Assembly: GCA_017546145.1 (NCBI GenBank)
Contig: JAFYXN010000020.1
Span: 1 to 60,748, forward strand
Source: Clostridia bacterium
GTDB taxonomy: Bacteria; Bacillota; Clostridia; Monoglobales; Monoglobaceae
Length of the DNA: 60,748 bases
Direction of reading: 5' to 3'
Shown: positions 1-6,432 of the stretch, in pieces
Position numbering within the stretch: the first letter of the stretch is position 1
Layout of the letters: the number at the start of each line of letters is the position of its first letter
The notes under the pieces: generated by a model
The model's input: only the letters and a program-made list of their open reading frames with translations
Told to the model about the DNA's origin: nothing
Databases searched by the model: none
Made by a program: the position numbers and the translations under genes

Positions 1-513
1 CATCAAAAGATAACTACCGATACTACTGAATTTAAGTATTATGAGATAGACAACAAAGGCAGAATGGTAATTAAGAAATTGTATTTAGACCCATTCCTTG
101 ATATGTTCAATGGTGAGGTGTTGAGTTATAGCATAAGTCAACATCCGTCAGCAATAAGTATCTTATCAGCACAAAAGCAAGCAATAGAAATAACATCTGA
201 TTGCCCATATAGAAGAACTTTCCATTCAGACAGAGGTTGGGCATATCAAATGGGAGCATATTCGTCTGCTCTTAAAGAAAACAAAATATTTCAAAGTATG
301 TCTCGCAAGGGTAATTGTTACGATAACTCTGTGATGGAGAACTTCTTTGGAATACTAAAACAAGAAATGTATTACGGAAATACTTATTACAGCTTTAATG
401 AGCTTAAAGAAGCTATTGAAAAATATATAAAATATTACAACGAGAAAAGAATCAAAGAGAAGCTTGGATGGAAAAGTCCGGTTGAGTATAGGCTCTCTGC
501 CTTGGCTGCATAA
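1..513 (+). CDS. IS3-family transposase OrfB, 5'-truncated by window edge
   Basis: C-terminal part of a DDE integrase-type transposase of the IS3 family (IS150-like group). The frame is open from base 1, so the reading starts before the window and the ATG at 64 is internal. The DDE triad is visible: Asp in TDTTEF near base 20, Asp in HSDRGWAYQ near 228, and Glu in NSVMENFFG near 338. The tail YYNEKRIKEKLGWKSPVEY is the usual end of this family. In IS3 elements OrfB is normally made as an OrfAB fusion by frameshifting; OrfA is not in view. The catalytic core seen here is intact, so the element may be active. The right terminal repeat follows at 554-574. Confidence 0.93.
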   Translation, partial: HQKITTDTTEFKYYEIDNKGRMVIKKLYLDPFLDMFNGEVLSYSISQHPSAISILSAQKQAIEITSDCPYRRTFHSDRGWAYQMGAYSSALKENKIFQSMSRKGNCYDNSVMENFFGILKQEMYYGNTYYSFNELKEAIEKYIKYYNEKRIKEKLGWKSPVEYRLSALAA

Positions 514-517
514 AAAT

Positions 518-574
518 AGCGTAGCAGTCATTAAAACTACTACGCTATAAAAAGTCTAACTTTTTGGGGTCACA
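518..574 (+). mobile_element. Right end of the IS3-family element: subterminal hairpin plus terminal inverted repeat
   Basis: Just after the transposase stop there is a subterminal hairpin (about 518-548; arms AGCGTAGCAGT and ACTACTACGCT). The terminal repeat at 554-574 reads, on the opposite strand, TGTGACCCCAAAAAGTTAGA plus C, a typical IS3 end starting with TG. The left end lies outside the window, so the target duplication cannot be checked. Bases 554-577 recur exactly at 59021-59044. Confidence 0.8.
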
Positions 575-673
575 TCACTTCGGCTCTGCTTTTTTGTTTT
601 ACGAACGTGGTATACCTTTGAACGTCGCTTTGTGCTTTTGCGGAATAAATTTACTTAAATTGTCTTTAGAGTA

Positions 674-702
674 TTGATTTTTCTTTAAAAATTTGGTATG
701 AT
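674..702 (+). promoter_or_regulatory. Candidate sigma-A promoter for the gene at 760
   Basis: TTGATT (674-679) and TATGAT (697-702) are separated by 17 bp. They lie between the IS end and the small gene at 760. Confidence 0.5.
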
Positions 703-759
703 AGATATAATAGTTTTAAAAAAGAAACGGCAACTGAATTTTGAAAGGAGGATAAATGT

Positions 760-1047
760 ATGCCTTCAAAGAAAAAAGACGAAGTATTGATGTATAAAGG
801 CAAAATGCTTTTAAGAAAAGGAAACGAGATTTATTACGGAGCACCTGGAACAAAATATATGGTGGTTTTCCGTATTACGGACTCTGAAAAGCTTGGGGAT
901 TTGGATATTTCAACCAAGGTTGTGATTGAACTGCGGACAAACAGTGAAACAAACTCCACCCTTATTAAGCAGGCAGAGCGTGACGGCCTTTACAAGGCGT
1001 TTGATATTGGATTCTTCTGGCTTGAGGACGCATTGGAGAATTATTAA
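760..1047 (+). CDS. Conserved-looking hypothetical protein, 95 aa
   Basis: The start is supported by AAAGGAGG about 11 bases upstream. The product is a soluble 95-residue protein with no signal peptide or membrane segment. It begins with a basic stretch (PSKKKDEV), followed by alternating hydrophobic segments that suggest a small beta-rich fold (MYKGKMLLRKGNEIYYG, YMVVFRITD, KVVIELRTN), and ends in a helical region with two aromatics (FFWLEDALENY). I do not recognise the family. It has its own promoter and stands alone between an IS element and a tRNA gene. Codon use is like the neighbouring core genes, so it is probably a real gene. Confidence 0.75.
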   Translation: MPSKKKDEVLMYKGKMLLRKGNEIYYGAPGTKYMVVFRITDSEKLGDLDISTKVVIELRTNSETNSTLIKQAERDGLYKAFDIGFFWLEDALENY

Positions 1048-1103
1048 AACAAGAGTTACGAGGGACGGTAAACCCGTCCCTGTATATTTTCATCTTTAAA
1101 TAT

Positions 1104-1180
1104 GTGCCCGTAGCTCAGCTGGATAGAGTGTCAGACTCCGACTCTGAAGGTCGTGCGTTCAAATCGCATCGGGCATACCA
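1104..1180 (+). tRNA. tRNA-Arg, anticodon CCG
   Basis: A full cloverleaf can be drawn: acceptor GUGCCCG/CGGGCAU (one G-U pair), D-stem GCUC/GAGU, anticodon stem UCAGA/UCUGA with loop CUCCGAC (anticodon CCG, reads CGG), T-stem GUGCG/CGCAU with loop UUCAAAU, discriminator A and encoded CCA. Length is 77 nt. The first hairpin module begins immediately after the CCA. Confidence 0.93.
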
Positions 1181-1181
1181 G

Positions 1182-1213
1182 AAAAAACGACTTGTTTCGA
1201 CAAGTCGTTTTTT
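1182..1213 (+). terminator. Intrinsic terminator after tRNA-Arg, also lead hairpin of array A
   Basis: Stem AAAAAACGACTTG / CAAGTCGTTTTTT with loop TTTCGA, followed by T residues. It terminates the tRNA transcript and is the first of a family of lead hairpins, with relatives at 1424-1464 and 1866-1897. Confidence 0.8.
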
Positions 1214-1386
1214 CAATGAAATTTGCCTGCGGCAAGTGAAATAGCTTCGCTATGAAATACACTTCGTGTATGAAAATATGCCTTACGGCATATGAAAAGG
1301 CAAATTTTATTTCATATTTTTCTGTAAAGAAAAATATTTCATAATCCGTAGGATTATTTCATATCGAACGAAGTGAGATATTTCAC
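1214..1386. repeat. Variable-hairpin array A (linker ATGAAAT)
   Basis: About 170 bases of short hairpins separated by a near-constant 7-base linker. Linker copies in forward sense (tGAAAT) start near 1217, 1236, 1252, 1270 and 1292; inverted copies (ATTTCAT/C) start at 1309, 1336, 1356 and 1380. The interposed hairpins all differ: AGCTTCGCT, ACACTTCGTGT, ATATGCCTTACGGCATAT, AATCCGTAGGATT and others. The first linker plus AAATTTGCC (1219-1227) pairs perfectly with GGCAAATTT (1299-1307), so the forward half closes into a multibranch loop. There is no ORF across it. It has inverted CRISPR logic, with constant linkers and variable palindromes. Confidence 0.85.
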
Positions 1387-1423
1387 TAAAATTAAGCGGC
1401 ATCTATATTGTTCGCCTTTGCCA

Positions 1424-1464
1424 GAAAAAACGACATTTTTCTTTATCGAAAAATGTCTTTTTTT
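1424..1464 (+). terminator. Lead hairpin of array B, terminator-like
   Basis: GACATTTTT (1432-1440) pairs with AAAAATGTC (1449-1457), flanked by A6 upstream and T7 downstream. Preceded by CCAG like the hairpins at 1182 and 1866. Confidence 0.6.
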
Positions 1465-1636
1465 AGCTAAATTCGCTAACGCGAGCTAAATTGAATAAGT
1501 TCAGCTAAATTGCCTGCGGCAGCTAAATGTGCTTCGCACGCTGAAAGCGAATTTAATTTAGCTGCTCCAAAGGAGTTATTTAGCTATTGCGGAGCAATAA
1601 TTTTGCGTTGCAACTTGTTGCAAAATTTAGCTAAAT
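1465..1636. repeat. Variable-hairpin array B (linker AGCTAAAT)
   Basis: Same plan as array A but with a different constant linker. AGCTAAAT occurs at 1465, 1484, 1503, 1521 and 1629; its inverse ATTTAGCT at 1556, 1578 and 1625. The variable hairpins between them include TTCGCTAACGCGA, TGCCTGCGGCA, GTGCTTCGCAC, GCTCCAAAGGAGT and TTGCGGAGCAA. AAATTCGC near the start is complementary to GCGAATTT near 1547, which again closes the forward half. No coding potential seen. Confidence 0.82.
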
Positions 1637-1666
1637 AATAGAATATTACAATAGTTCTGTTTTTTC

Positions 1667-1830
1667 AATGAATTGCCACACGGTATGAATTGAAATCTTC
1701 GATTTCATGAATTGAGCCTAACGGCTCATGAATTGCACCTAATGGTGCATTAAAAGGCAATTCAATTCATGTTGCGATAGCAACAATTCATGGTGAAACC
1801 AATTCATGACAACGAAGTTGTCAAATCATT
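1667..1830. repeat. Variable-hairpin array C (linker ATGAATT)
   Basis: Third array, linker ATGAATT / AATTCAT. Its hairpins include AAATCTTCGATTT, AGCCTAACGGCT, CACCTAATGGTG, GTTGCGATAGCAAC and GACAACGAAGTTGTC. GAATTGCC (1670-1677) pairs with GGCAATTC (1756-1763) to close the forward half. The lead hairpin (about 1639-1658) is weaker than in the other arrays. Confidence 0.82.
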
Positions 1831-1865
1831 ATAAAATCAAATATCCTTATGGTTCTGCTTTCCCA

Positions 1866-1897
1866 GAAAAAAGCATCGACTTTGTCGGTGCTTTTTT
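1866..1897 (+). terminator. Lead hairpin of array D, terminator-like
   Basis: AAGCATCGAC pairs with GTCGGTGCTT (one G-U pair) around a TTT loop, with a T-run after it. Preceded by CCCAG. Confidence 0.6.
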
Positions 1898-2069
1898 CAA
1901 TGAAATACGCCGATGCGGTGTGTGAAATAGCTTCGCTATGAAATACACTTCGTGTATGAAATATTGCTTCGCAATATGAAAAGGCAAATTTTATTTCATA
2001 TTTTTCTGTAAAGAAAAATATTTCATAATCCGAAGGATTATTTCATATCAACGAAGTTGATATTTCATT
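1898..2069. repeat. Variable-hairpin array D (linker ATGAAAT), diverged copy of array A
   Basis: It shares with array A two long identical blocks (1923-1959 and 1976-2032 here) and the ATGAAAT/ATTTCAT linkers, but several hairpins differ: ATTGCTTCGCAAT replaces the hairpin at 1275-1292 of A, AATCCGAAGGATT differs in its loop, and ATCAACGAAGTTGAT replaces a longer relative. The first segment (ACGCCGATGCGGTGT) no longer pairs with the central GGCAAATTT. The array ends about 50 bases before the S23-like gene. Confidence 0.82.
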
Positions 2070-2122
2070 AAATATTTACATATTTTATAATATGTGATAA
2101 AATATCAGCAGAGGTGTTACAG

Positions 2123-2470
2123 ATGAAAGAAAATAAACTTGTTGATATATCCATGAATTTTGCAGTTAGAGTTATCAAATTATGTGAAACGATAAAAGGT
2201 CATTATTCTCTTGTAAATCAGTTAGAAAGAAGTTCTACATCAATAGGTGCAAATATTCGTGAGGCTAAATATGCACATGGTAAAAATGATTTTATTTCAA
2301 AACTACAAATATCATTAAAAGAGTGTTATGAAACGGAATATTGGATAGAATTGTTTGTAAAAGCAGATATTCTTAATAGAGAAGATGCAAAGGATTTATA
2401 TAATCAATGTGGAACAATAAGAAAACTTCTTATCTCATCAATAAACACCGCGAAGAAAAACAATAATTAG
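2123..2470 (+). CDS. Four-helix-bundle protein of the S23 / Avd-like family
   Basis: A 115-residue all-helical protein with the family hallmarks TSIGANIREA (residues 38-47) and KECYETEYWIEL (about 66-77). Members are known from ORFs inside 23S rRNA intervening sequences, and related four-helix bundles (Avd) serve diversity-generating retroelements, where they bind nucleic acid with the reverse transcriptase. No rRNA, reverse transcriptase or variable target gene is in this window. The ATG at 2123 is preferred over the GTG at 2114 because GAGGTG (2111-2116) is a properly spaced SD for it. The gene stands directly downstream of four hairpin arrays, and its terminator resembles their lead hairpins, suggesting it belongs to the same unit. 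A role in array RNA or DNA binding is inference. Confidence 0.85.
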   Translation: MKENKLVDISMNFAVRVIKLCETIKGHYSLVNQLERSSTSIGANIREAKYAHGKNDFISKLQISLKECYETEYWIELFVKADILNREDAKDLYNQCGTIRKLLISSINTAKKNNN

Positions 2471-2486
2471 AGTGCATCCAAATATT

Positions 2487-2530
2487 AAAGAAACGACAAT
2501 TTTCAGTTACGAAGATTGTCGTTTCTTTTT
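2487..2530 (+). terminator. Intrinsic terminator of the four-helix-bundle gene
   Basis: Stem AAAGAAACGACAAT / ATTGTCGTTTCTTT followed by TT. The AAACGAC...GTCGTTT core is shared with the lead hairpins at 1182 and 1424. Confidence 0.8.
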
Positions 2531-2595
2531 GTACCATTCACTAAAAATATATTGCACGCATGCAAGCGAGTATGTAGCCGAAGCTTCTATCAGCT

Positions 2596-3147
2596 TTAAA
2601 ACCAGTTTGGAAGTGCCTTTATTGCACCTGTTTTTGACAGGGCTTTGAGAAGCACAATTGCTATTATGTAGTCAATGGCGTGGTGGATAAGTGTTCCTAT
2701 ACCTGTTGTGTAGAATGCAATTGAAACAAATGAACCGCTGCCCTGAGTCCAGCCGAGGGCAAGAAAAACATATACAGTAAGCGCTTCAAATGCCGCGTGA
2801 AGAAGTGCGGTAACCACACCTGTCAGAAGGATATTGAATTTCTTTTGAACCATGTATGCACCGACAACGGCAAAAACTATGTGAGATGCCGCGCGAACAA
2901 CAACTACAGGGTCAAGACCTGAGAACCAAAAGCCTATGGTTGTTCCGATTGCAGTAAATATCGCGGACATAGGAGATATAAACATTGCAATAAAAACCGG
3001 AACGTGTGCTGTAAGTGTAGCAGTAAATGCCGGCGGAAGAATTACTCTTAAAAATCCGAATGCAGTTGGGATGATTATACCAAAAGCGATAAGCAATGCG
3101 GTAATAACCATATTTTTTGTGTTTAGAGCTTTTTTCAATGTAATCAC
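2596..3147 (-). CDS. ECF transporter S component (substrate unknown)
   Basis: Integral membrane protein of about 180 aa with five or six hydrophobic helices (MVITALLIAFGIIIPTAFGF, VPVFIAMFI, AIFTAIGTTIGFWF, HIVFAVVGAYMV, a C-terminal IAIVLLKAL). Size and pattern fit the substrate-capture component of energy-coupling-factor transporters, which uses a shared EcfAA'T module encoded elsewhere. The motif FTATLTAHVPVFIAMFISP matches S components of unassigned vitamin specificity; I cannot name the ligand. GTG at 3147 is a possible start with weak SD AAAGGT; TTG at 3138 is an alternative. It is a single gene, divergent from metK, with no riboswitch recognised in its short leader. Confidence 0.8.
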   Translation of the reverse strand: MITLKKALNTKNMVITALLIAFGIIIPTAFGFLRVILPPAFTATLTAHVPVFIAMFISPMSAIFTAIGTTIGFWFSGLDPVVVVRAASHIVFAVVGAYMVQKKFNILLTGVVTALLHAAFEALTVYVFLALGWTQGSGSFVSIAFYTTGIGTLIHHAIDYIIAIVLLKALSKTGAIKALPNWF

Positions 3148-3176
3148 TACCTTTAAAAAATTTTGTCAACATATAT

Positions 3177-3205
3177 ATTTTACGACTTTTGGTGAATATT
3201 GTCAA
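3177..3205 (-). promoter_or_regulatory. Sigma-A promoter for the ECF S component gene
   Basis: On the minus strand, TTGACA (3205-3200), a 17-bp spacer, then TAAAAT (3182-3177). Confidence 0.65.
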
Positions 3206-3233
3206 TAGAAAAGGTAAATTAACCTTTAAACGG

Positions 3234-3262
3234 TTGACACAGGGACAAAAAAATAGTATAAT
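3234..3262 (+). promoter_or_regulatory. Consensus sigma-A promoter for metK
   Basis: TTGACA (3234-3239), 17 bp, TATAAT (3257-3262). The predicted leader is only about 60 nt, with one small hairpin GCATC/GATGC; too short for the SAM-I riboswitch. Confidence 0.85.
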
Positions 3263-3327
3263 CTACATTGAGTTAAAATGTTATTTGTGCATCATCAGCG
3301 ATGCTTAGCATACAGGAGGTATAAGTG

Positions 3328-4512
3328 ATGAATTACAAAAAATTATTCACCTCAGAGTCAGTTACAGAAGGTCATCCCGATAAAATCTCCGACCTTATAT
3401 CGGATGCCGTTCTGGATGCAATTTTAGAGCAGGACCCTTTGGCACGTGTAGCGTGTGAAGTTACCGTTACAACCGGTCTGGTTATGGTTGTGGGCGAAAT
3501 CAGTACAACTGCAAATGTTGACATTACTGAGCTTGTTCGAGAAACAGTTCGCGGCGTGGGCTACGACAGAGCCAAGTACGGCTTTGACTGTGACACATGT
3601 GCCGTTATCTGCGCTTTGGACAAGCAGTCAACCGATATAGCTATGGGCGTTGACAAGGCTCTTGAATTTAAAGAGGGCGAAAGCGGTAAAGGTCACGGCG
3701 CAGGCGATCAGGGAATGATGTTTGGCTTTGCCTGCGATGAAACAGAGGACTATATGCCAATGGCAATTCACCTTGCACATAAAATGGCAAGACGCCTGAC
3801 AGAGGTCAGAAAAAACGGCGAGCTGTCCTACCTAAGACCTGACGGCAAAACTCAGGTTACTGTTGAGTATGACGAGGCGGGCAAGGTAAAGCGCGTTGAT
3901 GCGATTGTTGTTTCCTCTCAGCATGATGCGGCGGTAAGCATGTCACAGCTCAGAGCGGATATACTTAATGCAGTTATTAAGAAGACGATTCCTGCAACGC
4001 TTATAGATGCAGATACCAAGATTTATATCAACCCGACCGGAAGATTTGTTATCGGCGGGCCTCAGGGCGATTCGGGTCATACAGGCAGAAAGATTATTGT
4101 TGATACCTATGGTGGTTATGCCCGTCATGGTGGGGGCGCATTCTCGGGCAAAGACCCGACAAAGGTTGACCGCAGTGCGGCTTATGCTGCAAGATATGTT
4201 GCAAAGAATATAGTTGCGGCAGGACTTGCCAAGTCATGTGAGGTTCAGCTTGCATACTCAATTGGCGTTGCAAAGCCGGTATCGGTGAGAATTGACACCT
4301 TTGGAACAGGTAAGGTAAGTGAGGAGAAGTTGGCAGAGCTTGTTGACAAAACCTTTAATCTTACTCCTGATGGAATTATAAATACACTTGACCTAAGACG
4401 TCCCATTTACAAGCAGACGGCAGCGTACGGACACTTTGGAAGAAATGACATAGACCTTCCGTGGGAGAAGACCGATAAGGCAGAGGAATTGAAAAATTTA
4501 GCAAACCTTTAA
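3328..4512 (+). CDS. metK: S-adenosylmethionine synthetase
   Basis: Makes SAM from methionine and ATP in the cytosol. 394 aa, the usual length. Both family signatures are present: GAGDQG (near residue 125) and GGGAFSGKD (near 270). The N-terminus [16 protein letters not shown] carries the ATP/methionine-binding His and Asp. ATG 3328 lies 7 bases after AGGAGGT (3314-3320); the in-frame GTG at 3325 is too close to the SD. Strong own promoter; transcribed with the exported-protein gene 20 bases downstream or followed by it. Confidence 0.98.
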   Translation: MNYKKLFTSESVTEGHPDKISDLISDAVLDAILEQDPLARVACEVTVTTGLVMVVGEISTTANVDITELVRETVRGVGYDRAKYGFDCDTCAVICALDKQSTDIAMGVDKALEFKEGESGKGHGAGDQGMMFGFACDETEDYMPMAIHLAHKMARRLTEVRKNGELSYLRPDGKTQVTVEYDEAGKVKRVDAIVVSSQHDAAVSMSQLRADILNAVIKKTIPATLIDADTKIYINPTGRFVIGGPQGDSGHTGRKIIVDTYGGYARHGGGAFSGKDPTKVDRSAAYAARYVAKNIVAAGLAKSCEVQLAYSIGVAKPVSVRIDTFGTGKVSEEKLAELVDKTFNLTPDGIINTLDLRRPIYKQTAAYGHFGRNDIDLPWEKTDKAEELKNLANL

Positions 4513-4532
4513 TAATGAAAGGAAGATTAAAT

Positions 4533-4976
4533 ATGAAGAAGTTAGTTTCAATCACACTGGTATTTTGTCTGTTGCTTTCAATGACAGCGTTTGCGGCAAA
4601 CACCGAAATTTACATCAACGGTGAAAAGGCTGCAATTGCAGAAGGCATGGGAAGCATTGTTGAGAAAGACAACAGAACATTTGTTCCGATAAGATTTTTA
4701 CTTGAACATTTTCAGTATCAGGTAAGCTGGCAGGATGCAGAACAGATGGTGTTTGGTGCAGGCCCCAACGGTGAGATTTTTGTTATGCAGGTTGGCAGTG
4801 AGCTGTTGTTCTTTAAGGATGCAGAAAACAACGAAAAGAAGATAACAATGGATGTTTCGCCCTTCCTCAATTTAGCCGAGGGCAGAACTTATGTTCCCAT
4901 CAGGTTTATTGCTGACGCAATGGGCTATGAGGTAGGCTGGGACGGTGCAACACAGACTGTTACTCTTACAAAATAA
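4533..4976 (+). CDS. Exported protein with copper amine oxidase N-terminal-like (stalk) domains
   Basis: 147 aa. An N-terminal signal peptide (MKKLVSITLVFCLLLSMTAFAA) is followed by two copies of the beta-rich repeat typical of PF07833: RTFVPIRFLLEHFQYQVSW (about 47-65) and RTYVPIRFIADAMGYEVGWD (about 116-135). In Clostridia such domains occur on many secreted and cell-wall proteins and do not imply oxidase activity; there is no catalytic domain here. ATG 4533 follows AAAGGAAG (4518-4525); the upstream ATG at 4515 would place the SD inside the gene. Probably a cell-envelope protein of unknown role. Confidence 0.85.
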   Translation: MKKLVSITLVFCLLLSMTAFAANTEIYINGEKAAIAEGMGSIVEKDNRTFVPIRFLLEHFQYQVSWQDAEQMVFGAGPNGEIFVMQVGSELLFFKDAENNEKKITMDVSPFLNLAEGRTYVPIRFIADAMGYEVGWDGATQTVTLTK

Positions 4977-4992
4977 AAGTATAATAGGCATG

Positions 4993-5022
4993 AAAAGATC
5001 TGTGGAGATACAGGTCTTTTCT
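4993..5022 (+). terminator. Probable terminator after the exported protein gene
   Basis: AAAAGATCTG (4993-5002) pairs with CAGGTCTTTT (5011-5020), with one G-U pair; the T-run is short. Confidence 0.5.
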
Positions 5023-5050
5023 AATAGAACAGAAAAGGAATTGATTGAAG

Positions 5051-5650
5051 ATGGACTACTACGTTTCACCGCTTCAAAATTTAATAGACGAGTTCAGAAG
5101 GCTCCCGGGCATCGGCAACAAGACGGCACAGCGGCTTGCATATCACTTGCTTAATCTTCCCGACGAAAAGGCTTTCAGGTTTGCAGATGCAATTGTCGAG
5201 GCGAAAAAAAAGATAACCTATTGCAAGACGTGCCAGAACTTTTCAGACAGTGAGCAGTGTACGGTTTGTGCAAGTCCGGCGCGTGACAAAGGGGTTATTT
5301 GTGTTGTTGAAAACCCTAAAGACGTGGTACAAATGGAAAAGACAAACGAGTTTAAGGGTGTTTATCATATTCTTCACGGAGCAATTTCTCCAATGGACAA
5401 CATAGGACCGGATGACATTCGCATAAAGGAGCTTATGTCAAGAATAACAGGCGGCGAGGTGCGCGAGGTTATTATGGCAACCAACCCAAACTTAGAGGGC
5501 GAAACCACGGCAATGTATATATCCAAGCTGATAAAGCCGTTTGGCATTAAGGTTACAAGAATTGCGCACGGTGTTCCTGTTGGCGGAGAATTGGAGTTTG
5601 CAGACGAGATAACGCTTGCAAGGGCGCTTCAAGGAAGAATTGAATTATGA
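5051..5650 (+). CDS. recR: Recombination mediator protein RecR
   Basis: 199 aa, the normal RecR length. Acts with RecO (and RecF) to load RecA on SSB-coated DNA. An N-terminal helix-hairpin-helix ([17 protein letters not shown], about 18-34) is followed by a C4 zinc finger (CKTC...CTVC, about 56-71) and a Toprim domain with the acidic motif VVENPKDV and GGE. ATG 5051 with AAAGGAA upstream; the TTG at 5045 gives a spurious two-residue extension. The 4-base overlap with the next gene (ATGA) indicates an operon with the QueG-like gene and rlmD. Confidence 0.97.
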   Translation: MDYYVSPLQNLIDEFRRLPGIGNKTAQRLAYHLLNLPDEKAFRFADAIVEAKKKITYCKTCQNFSDSEQCTVCASPARDKGVICVVENPKDVVQMEKTNEFKGVYHILHGAISPMDNIGPDDIRIKELMSRITGGEVREVIMATNPNLEGETTAMYISKLIKPFGIKVTRIAHGVPVGGELEFADEITLARALQGRIEL

Positions 5651-6432
5651 TAAAAAAACAAATTATAAACTCAGCAAAAAAAATCGGAATTGAGAAGGTG
5701 GGCTTCACCCGCGACGCGGTTGTTGCCCTTTTTCCGTATTATGTGAATGAGCAGGGCGGAAACATTTCTGCGTATGCGCGAAGCCTTGACTATCACATAA
5801 TAGCTGAAGAAAAACTGAATATACTGGCAAAGGAGCTTGAAAAGCTTGGCGCATCAGAGACACTTGTTCATGTTGACAAGGGAATGCATGATGACAGAAA
5901 GGCGGCATATCTTGCCGGTTTGGGATTTTTTGGGCAAAACGGAATGCTCATCTGTGCGGAATACGGCTCGTACTTTTTTATAGGTCAGATTATTCACGAT
6001 TTAGAGCTTGAACCGGACGAGCCGCAGGAAATGGATTGTTTGCAGTGCGGCAGATGTGAGCGTGAGTGTCCGGCAAAGGCACTGCGTGGCGGCAAGGTTG
6101 ATGCGGAGAAATGTGTTTCTGCGATTTCGCAAAAGCGTGGCGGGCTTACGGCGGAAGAAATGCTGTTGATAAAAAAAGGCGGACTATGCTGGGGGTGTGA
6201 CGTTTGTCAAAAGGTATGTCCGCACAACAGAGGACTTCAAACTACGGCGATGCCCGAGTTTTTAACAGATAGAATTGACGCGCTCTCGTTGGATGACCTT
6301 AAAGACTTATCGAATAGTGAGTTTAAGAAAAAATACGGACGGTATGCATTCAGCTGGCGCGGAAAAAATGTGTTGATAAGGAATCTTCAGATATTGTCAT
6401 CGGTAGCGGAGGAAAACAATGAAAAAGAATGA
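5647..6432 (+). CDS. Compact epoxyqueuosine reductase (QueG)-like double [4Fe-4S] protein
   Basis: 261 aa versus about 380 for typical QueG, which reduces epoxyqueuosine to queuosine in tRNA using cobalamin. Two ferredoxin-like clusters are complete: [12 protein letters not shown] (about 131-142) and [12 protein letters not shown] (about 179-190). The region [25 protein letters not shown] (about 77-101) matches the cofactor-facing part of QueG, including the conserved Asp. By comparison with the family, some 50 residues are missing after GFTRD near the N-terminus, and the C-terminal HEAT-repeat region is absent. It may be a short QueG or a paralogue with another substrate. The frame is intact and overlaps both neighbours, so it is not a broken gene. 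Confidence 0.8.
   Translation: MIKKQIINSAKKIGIEKVGFTRDAVVALFPYYVNEQGGNISAYARSLDYHIIAEEKLNILAKELEKLGASETLVHVDKGMHDDRKAAYLAGLGFFGQNGMLICAEYGSYFFIGQIIHDLELEPDEPQEMDCLQCGRCERECPAKALRGGKVDAEKCVSAISQKRGGLTAEEMLLIKKGGLCWGCDVCQKVCPHNRGLQTTAMPEFLTDRIDALSLDDLKDLSNSEFKKKYGRYAFSWRGKNVLIRNLQILSSVAEENNEKE

Noticed and set aside
1214..2069. CRISPR array
   Set aside because: The constant parts are only 6-8 bases and the variable parts are themselves palindromes; there are no 20-40-base unique spacers and no cas genes.
2114..2122. GTG start for the four-helix-bundle gene
   Set aside because: The GTG is part of the SD for the ATG at 2123.
2123..2470. 23S rRNA intervening-sequence ORF or complete diversity-generating retroelement
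   Set aside because: No rRNA sequence, reverse transcriptase, template repeat or variable target gene is present in the window.
3269..3327. SAM riboswitch in the metK leader
   Set aside because: The leader is about 60 nt with one 5-bp hairpin; none of the conserved SAM-I or SAM-II cores is visible.
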